Below are positions 8,327-14,820 of a stretch of DNA of 20,660 nucleotides, in pieces (within the stretch, counting starts at the first letter, position 1; each line of letters begins with the position of its first letter). The position numbers and the translations under genes are program-made. The notes under the pieces are model-generated. The model did no database searches. It was not told the DNA's origin and worked only from the letters and a program-made list of their open reading frames with translations. Origin of the DNA: an uncultured Frankiales bacterium (GTDB lineage Bacteria; Actinomycetota; Actinomycetes; Mycobacteriales; SCTD01); NCBI GenBank assembly GCA_946479905.1, contig CAMLIA010000059.1, forward strand, positions 1 to 20,660, in the 5' to 3' direction.

Positions 8327-9552
8327 TGGCCGGCCTTCGTCGCGATCATCAGCGGGATGGCGACCACGGCGACCACCGTCAGCAGGATCAGGTAGCCGGT
8401 GGCGAGGACGTTGACGACCTTGCCGTTCACGTACTCCCCCATGTAGTCGGGGTCGTTGGCCACGACCAGGATCGGGAAGTAGGTCAGCGGGAGGGCGACG
8501 GCGGAGAACACGAGGCTGTACTCCGTGACCTTGATGGGGTCGAGCGTGGTGAGGACCAGCATCGCGCCGAGCACGGTCGCGACGAGGATGACGGCGTGGA
8601 AGCGCGACGCCTCCTTGGGGGCGGTGAGCTTGCCCCACTGCCACCCGAAGTACTGGGCCAGCGTGTAGCCGGTGGACAGGGCCGTCTCCAGCGCCGCCCC
8701 GAAGGTCGCCGCGACGAACCCGACGATGAGGAAGGCCAGTCCGACCTTGCCCAGCGCCATGACCGTCGGCAGTGCCACCTGGTCGAGGTGCTCGACCTCG
8801 ATGCCCTGCGGCAGGAGGACCAGCGCCGCGGTCGCCGCGATCGCGAGCGACAGCAGTCCGCCCAGCGGGAACCCGATGTAGACGTTGACGCGCTCGAGCA
8901 TGAGGTCCTTGCGGCTCCACTTCTCCTCCACCGCTCCGGAGGAGAAGAAGAACACCTCGTACGGCGTCATGGCCGCGCCGAACAGCGAGATCGCGTAGAA
9001 GAGGTACGTCGGGTGGCCCTCGCCGTCGGGCACAGCGGGGTGGGTCGCCTGCCGGATGAGCTCGCCCCAGTCGGGACCGAGCTTCCAGAGCGCGACGGCG
9101 AACGCCAGCAGGCACAGCCCTGCCAGCCCGAAGCCCTGCTCCATCTTCTGGAAGGGCATCCGCCAGATGACGAGCCAGACGAGGAAGGCGACCAGCGGGA
9201 CGAACAGCAGGTAGCTGACGCTGGTGGCGAGCTCGAAGGCGAGCGCGACGCCGCCGATCTCGGCGGCCAGCGTCAGGAAGGTCACGAACGTGGAGGCACC
9301 GAGGTTGAGCAGCCCGGCCCGGGGCCCGAGCCGTTCCCGTACCAGGTCGAAGGTGCCGCGACCCGTGATCGCCGCAACCCGGCCGCTCATGTCGGCGTAG
9401 AGGCAGATCCCGATCACCCCGAGGACGACGACCCAGGCGAGGTCCATCCCGAACCGGGCTCCGACGACGGCGTTCGCAACGAGGTCGCCGATGTCCACGA
9501 AGCCGCCGATCGCGGTGAGGACACCGAGGAAGATCTCCAAGACCTTCTTCAT
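8323..9552 (-). CDS. NRAMP/SLC11-family divalent metal transporter with non-canonical metal site
   Basis: A 409-residue polytopic membrane protein with about 11 hydrophobic segments. The alignment to NRAMP (SLC11) is by position and pattern. TM1 contains GGFVDIGDLVAN with D20-I-G-D23 where NRAMP has DPGN, and TM6 contains FGAAMTPYEVFFFSSG with A-A-M-T196-P-Y198 where canonical members have an A-x-x-M-P-H pattern. The metal-coordinating Met is therefore Thr, the proton-pathway His is Tyr, and the TM1 Asn is Asp. This argues against classical Mn/Fe NRAMP chemistry and may indicate a harder ion such as Mg2+ (inference). The start is the ATG at 9552: the longer frame upstream is a shadow of the lipoprotein gene. 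It sits seven bases after that lipoprotein and overlaps the PRC-barrel gene by four. Confidence 0.82.
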   Translation of the reverse strand: MKKVLEIFLGVLTAIGGFVDIGDLVANAVVGARFGMDLAWVVVLGVIGICLYADMSGRVAAITGRGTFDLVRERLGPRAGLLNLGASTFVTFLTLAAEIGGVALAFELATSVSYLLFVPLVAFLVWLVIWRMPFQKMEQGFGLAGLCLLAFAVALWKLGPDWGELIRQATHPAVPDGEGHPTYLFYAISLFGAAMTPYEVFFFSSGAVEEKWSRKDLMLERVNVYIGFPLGGLLSLAIAATAALVLLPQGIEVEHLDQVALPTVMALGKVGLAFLIVGFVAATFGAALETALSTGYTLAQYFGWQWGKLTAPKEASRFHAVILVATVLGAMLVLTTLDPIKVTEYSLVFSAVALPLTYFPILVVANDPDYMGEYVNGKVVNVLATGYLILLTVVAVVAIPLMIATKAGQ

Positions 9553-9559
9553 CGCGGGC

Positions 9560-9994
9560 TCACTGGTACCTGTCCGCGAGGAAGCGCAGCTCGTCCAGCG
9601 TCGAGCGCAGCCGGTCGGCGAGCGCCGGGAGCTTGTCGAGCTCACCTCTGCGGCACACGATCCGCATCTCCGTGATGCCCGTCGTGGCGGAGGCCAGCAG
9701 GTCGTCGACGGTGCCGCGCAGGGTGTCGGCCGCGCCGTCCGGAGGCTGGATGCTGTCGAACGTCGCCTGCACGGACAGCGCGTCCTTCTCCGCGGAGCCG
9801 ATGAGGACGGACAGGTAGTTGCCGGTCGCCTTGTGCCGCTTCGCCGCATCGGCGCCGAGGATCACGGTCGCGACGGAGGATGCGACGGCCTTCGCGGTGC
9901 TGCCCGCCTTGAGCTCGTAGTCGCGGTCGGTCCGGGAGGGCGAGACGCAACCGGCGGCCAGGGCCGCTGCGAGGAGAGCGCTCAGCACCCTCAA
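9560..9994 (-). CDS. small lipoprotein of unknown function
   Basis: A 144-residue protein with a short signal peptide (MRVLSALLAAALAAGC) ending in a lipobox LAAGC at 12-16, so Cys16 should be lipidated and the protein tethered to the outer face of the cytoplasmic membrane. The mature part is soluble and helical with two cysteines only (Cys16 and one in RIVCRRGEL). I do not recognise a family. The start is a TTG whose last bases form the TGA of the upstream 31-codon reading frame (TTGA, 9991-9994). It ends seven bases before the NRAMP-like ATG. Expression with the transporter suggests a periplasmic-side partner, perhaps a binding or assembly factor; this is inference. Confidence 0.7.
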   Translation of the reverse strand: MRVLSALLAAALAAGCVSPSRTDRDYELKAGSTAKAVASSVATVILGADAAKRHKATGNYLSVLIGSAEKDALSVQATFDSIQPPDGAADTLRGTVDDLLASATTGITEMRIVCRRGELDKLPALADRLRSTLDELRFLADRYQ

Positions 9995-10086
9995 CGGGGG
10001 CCGTGCCGCAGCACGAGGACCAGCAGGAGGAGCAGGAGGAGCCCGAGCTGCAGCCAGGCACCGGCCAGCACGAACCCCTGGGTCAC
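9991..10086 (-). CDS. 31-residue single-pass membrane microprotein
   Basis: A GTG-started reading frame of 31 codons whose product begins VTQGFVLAGAWLQLG and runs through a leucine-rich stretch (seven consecutive Leu) into VLVLRHGPR. It is one predicted transmembrane helix with a basic cytosolic end. A G-rich tract resembling a ribosome-binding site (GGGGAAGG) lies just upstream on the minus strand, and the TGA stop overlaps the TTG start of the lipoprotein gene by four bases, which is strong positional support. It is too short for usual gene callers. It may be a regulatory membrane peptide or a translational leader. No known family recognised. Confidence 0.5.
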   Translation of the reverse strand: MTQGFVLAGAWLQLGLLLLLLLVLVLRHGPR

Positions 10087-10163
10087 GCCCCCGCCTTCCC
10101 CGGGAGGATCACCGGCCAAACAGCGAGGTGCGGGATCAGCGCCCGTAGGGAAGGCTCGGGGGC
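10087..10163. promoter_or_regulatory. 77-bp divergent intergenic region
   Basis: Lies between the minus-strand transporter operon and the plus-strand sugar operon, so it should hold both promoters. On the plus strand GGGAAGG (10148-10154) is a plausible ribosome-binding site nine bases before the GTG at 10164. TAGGGA (10146-10151) overlaps it and could be a -10, but the geometry is poor. I cannot fix either -35 box. Confidence 0.35.
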
Positions 10164-10838
10164 GTGCTCGGACTGCCCCCTGCTGTGACGGCCTGCCTCT
10201 TCGACCTCGACGGCGTCCTGACCGACACCGCCTCGGTCCACCGCGCCGCCTGGCGGCAGGTCTTCGAGGAGGAGACAGGCCGGCCGTTCACCGACCAGGA
10301 CTACGAGCAGTACGTCGACGGCAAGCCGCGCGAGGACGGCGTCCGCGACTACCTGCGGACCCTCGGCAGCGAGCCCGAGGAGGCCACCGTCGCACGCGTC
10401 GCGACGAGGAAGAACGACCTGCTGCAGGAGCGGATCGCCAAGGACGGGGTCACGGTCTTCGAGGGCAGCAGGCGCTACCTGGAGGCCTGTCGTGACCACG
10501 GGGTCCGGCGGGCTGTGGTGTCGAGCAGCGCCAACACCGCGCTCGTGCTCGACGTCACAGGCTTGGCCGCCCTGGTCGAGCTGCGGGTCGACGGCGTGAC
10601 CGCGAAGGCTCAGAGACTGGCGGGCAAGCCGAGCCCTGACACGTTCCTCGCGGGGGCACGCGGCCTGGGTCTCGAGGCGGCGCAGTGCGCGGTGTTCGAG
10701 GACGCTCTCGCAGGAGTGGAGGCGGGACGAGCGGGCGAGTTCGGGCTCGTCGTCGGCGTCGACCGGGTGGGCCACGCCCAGGCCCTCAAGGAGCACGGGG
10801 CCGACGTCGTCGTCGCCGACCTCGCGGAGCTGCTGTGA
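10164..10838 (+). CDS. pgmB: beta-phosphoglucomutase family HAD hydrolase
   Basis: A 224-residue HAD-superfamily protein with a helical cap. The start FDLDGVLTDT gives nucleophile Asp14 and acid/base Asp16, a pattern shared with beta-phosphoglucomutases. Further motifs are AVVSSS (motif II Ser), AGKPSPDTF (motif III Lys) and VFEDALAGVEA (motif IV). The enzyme would convert beta-glucose 1-phosphate to glucose 6-phosphate. That reading is strongly supported by the next gene, a GH65 phosphorylase overlapping by four bases (GTGA): the pair is a classical disaccharide-phosphorolysis module. The GTG start at 10164 has the ribosome-binding site GGGAAGG upstream. A general sugar phosphatase is the alternative. 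Confidence 0.85.
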   Translation: MLGLPPAVTACLFDLDGVLTDTASVHRAAWRQVFEEETGRPFTDQDYEQYVDGKPREDGVRDYLRTLGSEPEEATVARVATRKNDLLQERIAKDGVTVFEGSRRYLEACRDHGVRRAVVSSSANTALVLDVTGLAALVELRVDGVTAKAQRLAGKPSPDTFLAGARGLGLEAAQCAVFEDALAGVEAGRAGEFGLVVGVDRVGHAQALKEHGADVVVADLAELL

Positions 10839-13174
10839 TCCGCGAGGACTGCTTCGCGGTCGAGCCCTGGCAGCTGCGCGAGTCCAGTCTCGACCTCGCG
10901 ATCCTGGCCCAGACCGAGTCGCTGTTCGCGCTGTCCAACGGGCACGTGGGGCTGCGCGGGAACCTCGACGAGGGCGAGCCGCACGGCATCCCCGGGACCT
11001 ACCTCGGCGGCGTCCACGAGATCCGGCCGCTGCCCTACGCCGAGGCCGGGTACGGCTATCCCGAGTCCGGCCAGAGCGTCGTGAGCGTGACGAACGGCAA
11101 GCTGATCCGGCTGCTGGTCGACGACGAGCCGCTCGACGTGCGCTACGGCGAGCTGCACCACCACGAGCGGGTGCTCGACCTGCGTGCCGGCACCCTGACC
11201 CGTGAGCTGGAGTGGACCTCACCCGCGGGCAAGCCGGTCCGGGTGCGCTCCGAGCGGCTGGTCTCCCTCACGCACCGGGCCGTCGCCGCCATCTCCTACG
11301 AGGTGACCGCCCTGACCAACGCCACGCGAGTGGTCGTGCAGTCGGAGCTGGTGGCGAACGAGGAGCAGCCACCCCCGTCGGACGACCCGCGGGTCTCCGT
11401 CGCGCTCACCAACCCCTTCCTCCCGGTCAGTGCCGACCTCGACGAGCGCGGCGCCGTCCTGCTGCACCGGACCAAGCGCTCGGGGCTGCTCATCGGGGCC
11501 GGCATGGACCACCTCTGCGACCTCCCGGAGGGCGCGGTCCTCGAGCAGGACGTGAGGGACGACTGGGCGCGCACGACCGTCGCCGTGACGCTGAACAAGG
11601 GGCAGACGCTCCGCATCGTCAAGCTGATCGCCTACGGGTGGTCGAGCGTGCGCACCGAGCCCGCGATCCGCGACCAGGTCTCCGCCGCACTGACCAGCGC
11701 CCGGGCGACCGGCTGGGAGGCGCTGCTCCGCCAGCAGCGGGACGCCCTCGACCTGTTCTGGCAGGGCGCCGACGTCGAGGTCGAGGGCGACCAGGTCATG
11801 CAGCAGGCGGTGCGGTTCGGCCTGTTCCACGTCCTGCAGAGCGGCGCCCGGGCCGAGCGCCGCGCGATCGCAGCCAAGGGCCTCACCGGTCCCGGGTACG
11901 ACGGCCACGCCTTCTGGGACACCGAGGGCTTCGTCCTGCCGGTGCTGGCAAGGACCGTCCCGCACGCGGCACGCGACGCCCTGATGTGGCGGCACAGCAC
12001 CCTCGACCGCGCGCGGGACAGGGCGAAGACGCTGGGCCTGAAGGGCGCGGCCTTCCCCTGGCGCACCATCACCGGGGACGAGTGCTCTGCCTACTGGCCG
12101 GCCGGCACGGCTGCCTTCCACGTCAACGCCGACATCGCGCTGGCCGTCGAGCGCTACCTCGACGCGACCGGGGACGAGGAGTTCGGCCGGGACTTCGGGA
12201 CGGAGCTGCTCGTCGAGACCGCCCGCTTGTGGGCGTCGCTCGGCCACCACGACCGGCACGGCACCTGGCACATCGACGGCGTGACAGGGCCTGACGAGTA
12301 CAGCGCGCTCGCTGACGACAACGTCTTCACCAACCTGATGGCCGCCCGCAACCTCCGGACCGCCACGGCCGCGTGCGAGCGCCATCCGCAGAAGGCGGAC
12401 GAGCTCGGCGTCGACAACGAGGAGCTCGAGGCGTGGCGCGACGCCGCGTCGTCGGTCGCCGTCCCGTACGACAGCGACCTCGCAGTCCACCAGCAGGCCG
12501 ATGGCTTCACGCGGTACCGCGAGTTCGACACGACGGGGGCGTCGTACCCCTTGTTCCTGCACGTGCCCTACGGCCTGCTCTACTCCAGTCAGGTCTGCAA
12601 GCAGGCCGACCTGCTGCTCGCCATGCACTGGTGCGGGGACGCCTTCACGGCGGAGGACAAGGCCCGCAACGTCGACTACTACGAGCGCAGGACGGTGCGG
12701 GACTCGTCGCTGTCGGCCGCGACGCAGGCCGTGGTGTGCGCCGAGGTCGGGCACCTCGAGCTCGCGCACGCCTACGCCACCGAGTCGGCGCTGATCGACC
12801 TGCGGGACCTGCAGGACAACGGCGCCAACGGCCTGCACATGGCGTCTCTGGCCGGTGCCTGGTCGGCCCTGGTCGAGGGCTTCGGCGGGATGCGCGAGTC
12901 CGCGGGGCGGCTGTGCTTCGACCCGGCGCTGCCGACCGGCATCACCAGGCTGGGCTTCCACCTCAGGTGGCGCGGCGCCTTGCTGCACGCCGAGATCACC
13001 CGCGAGCAGGCGTCGTTCACGGCGCGGGACAGCGACCTGACCCTCTTCCTCGGCGGCGACGAGGTCGTCGTGCCGAAGGGCAGCACGCACGTGATGGCGC
13101 TGCAGCCACGGCAGCCGCTGCTCCCCCCGCCGACCCAGCCACCGGGCCGGGCTCCCGCTCCCGTCCGGCGATAG
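10835..13174 (+). CDS. glycoside hydrolase family 65 disaccharide phosphorylase
   Basis: A 779-residue GH65 protein, normal length for maltose, trehalose, kojibiose and nigerose phosphorylases. Residues 1-270 form the N-terminal beta-sandwich domain, starting near FAVEPWQL and SLFALSNGHVGLRGNLDEGE. The catalytic (alpha/alpha)6 barrel carries FWDTEGF (FWDTE 360-364) and VTGPDEYS with the general acid Glu488. The C-terminal region around FHLRWRGALLHAEITREQA is the closing beta domain. It is cytosolic with no signal peptide, so it acts on an imported or internal disaccharide using phosphate. I choose GTG at 10835 because it forms a GTGA overlap with pgmB and family homology begins within a few residues. 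Which disaccharide is used cannot be read from the sequence. Confidence 0.9.
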   Translation: MIREDCFAVEPWQLRESSLDLAILAQTESLFALSNGHVGLRGNLDEGEPHGIPGTYLGGVHEIRPLPYAEAGYGYPESGQSVVSVTNGKLIRLLVDDEPLDVRYGELHHHERVLDLRAGTLTRELEWTSPAGKPVRVRSERLVSLTHRAVAAISYEVTALTNATRVVVQSELVANEEQPPPSDDPRVSVALTNPFLPVSADLDERGAVLLHRTKRSGLLIGAGMDHLCDLPEGAVLEQDVRDDWARTTVAVTLNKGQTLRIVKLIAYGWSSVRTEPAIRDQVSAALTSARATGWEALLRQQRDALDLFWQGADVEVEGDQVMQQAVRFGLFHVLQSGARAERRAIAAKGLTGPGYDGHAFWDTEGFVLPVLARTVPHAARDALMWRHSTLDRARDRAKTLGLKGAAFPWRTITGDECSAYWPAGTAAFHVNADIALAVERYLDATGDEEFGRDFGTELLVETARLWASLGHHDRHGTWHIDGVTGPDEYSALADDNVFTNLMAARNLRTATAACERHPQKADELGVDNEELEAWRDAASSVAVPYDSDLAVHQQADGFTRYREFDTTGASYPLFLHVPYGLLYSSQVCKQADLLLAMHWCGDAFTAEDKARNVDYYERRTVRDSSLSAATQAVVCAEVGHLELAHAYATESALIDLRDLQDNGANGLHMASLAGAWSALVEGFGGMRESAGRLCFDPALPTGITRLGFHLRWRGALLHAEITREQASFTARDSDLTLFLGGDEVVVPKGSTHVMALQPRQPLLPPPTQPPGRAPAPVRR

Positions 13175-13187
13175 CAGGCGGGTGGCT

Positions 13188-13208
13188 TACCCGACGGCGC
13201 GACGGGTA
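13188..13208. promoter_or_regulatory. TACCCG/CGGGTA inverted repeat overlapping a -10 box
   Basis: A perfect 6-bp inverted repeat (13188-13193 and 13203-13208) with a nine-base spacer lies in the 44-base gap after the GH65 stop. Its right arm shares two bases with the predicted -10 at 13207. It could be an operator or a small attenuator stem; no T-run follows. Confidence 0.3.
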
Positions 13209-13212
13209 GTCG
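13207..13212 (+). promoter_or_regulatory. predicted leaderless -10 element for the F420 oxidoreductase gene
   Basis: TAGTCG lies exactly six bases before the ATG at 13219, and no Shine-Dalgarno sequence fits in between. The spacing equals that at three other genes in this window. The sixth position is G rather than the preferred T. Upstream, GGCTT at 13184-13188 and GGGTA at 13204-13208 are 15 bases apart and loosely recall a SigB/SigF-type promoter, which is an alternative reading. Confidence 0.4.
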
Positions 13213-13218
13213 ACCGTC

Positions 13219-14169
13219 ATGACGGACTTCGGCTACTTCCTGTCGAGCGAGGAGCTGACCCCCCAGGAGCTGGTGCGCTACGGCCAGGCCGCCGAGCGCG
13301 CCGGCTTCGACCGCGTCTGGGTCAGCGACCACTTCCACCCCTGGACCAGCGAGCAGGGCGAGAGCCCGTTCGTCTGGGCCGTCCTCGGTGCGCTCGCCGC
13401 CACGACCGACCTGCACCTGACGACCGCGGTGACGTGCCCCACCTTCCGCACACACCCTGCCGTCATCGCCCAGGCGACCGCGACGGTCGCCTGCCTGGCA
13501 CCCGGGCGGTTCACCTTCGGCGTCGGGTCCGGCGAGGCCCTCAACGAGCACATCCTCGGCGACGCCTGGCCGCCCGTCAGCGTCCGGCTCGACCGGCTCG
13601 CCGAGGCGCTCGGCATCATCCGCGAGATGTGGGCCGGCGGGGTCGTGACCCACACCGGCGAGCACTACACCGTGCACGACGCCCGGCTGTTCAGCCTGCC
13701 GGAGACCCTGCCCGACATCCTCGTCTCCGGTTTCGGGCCGCGCGCCACGGAGTTCGCCGCGCAGCACGGCGACGGCTGGATCTCCACGAAGCCCGACGCC
13801 GACGGCATGCGCACCTACCGGGAGGCCGGCGGGACCGGTCGCACCCAGGCGGGGCTGAAGATCTGCTGGGCCGAGACCGAGGACGAGGCGGCCAAGACGG
13901 CCTACCGGCTCTGGGGCTTCCAGGGCGCAGGTGGCCAGACCTCGCAGGACCTGCCGATGTGGCAGGGGTTCGAGGCGATCGCCGAGCTGTCGAGCCCCGA
14001 GGACATGAAGCAGGCCGTGCCGTGCGGCCCCGACCCCAGCCGCGCCGCGGAGCTCATCCAGAAGTACGTGGACGTCGGGTTCGACGAGATCTACGTCTCG
14101 CAGATGGGTCCGGACCAGGAGCAGGGCATCGCCTTCCTCCGTGAAGAAGTGCTCCCCCTGCTGCCATGA
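13219..14169 (+). CDS. LLM-class F420-dependent oxidoreductase, G6PDH family
   Basis: A 316-residue luciferase-like TIM-barrel protein of the F420-dependent glucose-6-phosphate dehydrogenase group. Matching the mycobacterial Fgd1 layout from memory: WVSDHFHPW (Asp37, His38, Trp42), the VTCPTFR strand, and GVGSGEALNE (Glu110 or its neighbour as active-site acid) are kept. The residues that hold the G6P phosphate in Fgd1 (Lys198, Lys259 and Arg283) do not line up with Lys/Arg here: the last region reads MKQAVPCGPDP. So F420 binding is likely but G6P as substrate is doubtful. It overlaps the next HAD gene by four bases (ATGA), implying co-expression. Confidence 0.85.
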   Translation: MTDFGYFLSSEELTPQELVRYGQAAERAGFDRVWVSDHFHPWTSEQGESPFVWAVLGALAATTDLHLTTAVTCPTFRTHPAVIAQATATVACLAPGRFTFGVGSGEALNEHILGDAWPPVSVRLDRLAEALGIIREMWAGGVVTHTGEHYTVHDARLFSLPETLPDILVSGFGPRATEFAAQHGDGWISTKPDADGMRTYREAGGTGRTQAGLKICWAETEDEAAKTAYRLWGFQGAGGQTSQDLPMWQGFEAIAELSSPEDMKQAVPCGPDPSRAAELIQKYVDVGFDEIYVSQMGPDQEQGIAFLREEVLPLLP

Positions 14170-14819
14170 CCGTTGACCTCTCAGGTGTCGAGGTGGTGGT
14201 CCTCGACGTCGACGGCACCCTGGTCGACACCAGCTACCTGCACGCCGTGTGCTGGTCCGACGCCTTCGCGGAGCTCTGCGTCGCGCGGCCGACCGCCGAC
14301 CTGCACCGGCTGGTCGGGATGGCGGCCGACCGGCTCATCGCCGAGGCGCTCGCCGACGCGCCCCCCGCCCCTCAGCTGGTGGCGGACCTGAAGCGTCGGC
14401 ACGGCGAGCTCTACGAGCAGCACTGGCCGAACCTGCGGGCGCTGCCCGGCGCACGGGAGCTGCTGCGGGAGCTGTCCGGTCGCGGTCTTCGTACCGTCCT
14501 CGCCTCCTCCGCACCGGAGGAGGAGCTGCAGGTGCTTCGCAAGGCGCTCGACGCCGACGACTGGATCGACGGCGCCACGACCTCGGACGACGGCGACGGC
14601 AAGCCCGCGCCCGACCTGGTGCAGCAGGCCCTCGACGGCTGCGCCCCGGAGCGGGCTCTCATGGTGGGCGACAGCGTCTGGGACGCGGAGTCCGCCCGCC
14701 GCGCCGGCGTCCCCTTCGTCGGGGTCACCTGCGGCGGCACCCCCGCCGCCGACCTGCGCGACGCGGGCGCCTCCGGCGTCTTCGCCGATCCCGCCTTCCT
14801 GCTCGCCCACCTGGCCTGA
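14166..14819 (+). CDS. HAD-IA family hydrolase (sugar-phosphatase-like)
   Basis: A 217-residue HAD-superfamily hydrolase with a small helical cap. VVLDVDGTLVDTS supplies Asp14 (nucleophile) and Asp16; VLASSAPEEE is motif II; DGKPAPDLV contains the motif III Lys; MVGDSVWDAESA is motif IV with the Mg-binding acid pair. The DVDGTLVDT start and the cap length favour a small-molecule phosphatase rather than a mutase, though a mutase cannot be excluded. Its ATG forms an ATGA overlap with the F420 oxidoreductase, and the topoisomerase gene begins one base after its stop. It differs clearly from the other HAD protein in this window, so it is not a recent duplicate. Confidence 0.82.
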   Translation: MTVDLSGVEVVVLDVDGTLVDTSYLHAVCWSDAFAELCVARPTADLHRLVGMAADRLIAEALADAPPAPQLVADLKRRHGELYEQHWPNLRALPGARELLRELSGRGLRTVLASSAPEEELQVLRKALDADDWIDGATTSDDGDGKPAPDLVQQALDGCAPERALMVGDSVWDAESARRAGVPFVGVTCGGTPAADLRDAGASGVFADPAFLLAHLA

Positions 14820-14820
14820 C

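Noticed and set aside
11219..13090. 623-codon minus-strand frame opposite GH65
   Set aside because: The plus-strand frame has the full GH65 catalytic set; the antisense product is low-complexity.
13184..13208. SigB/SigF promoter GGCTT-N15-GGGTA
   Set aside because: Only the GGGTA half is a fair match; the -35 is weak and the leaderless TAGTCG reading explains the position better. Kept only as an alternative.
10164..14819. The two HAD proteins as a recent duplication
   Set aside because: Only the generic HAD motifs agree. Cap regions, lengths and surroundings differ.
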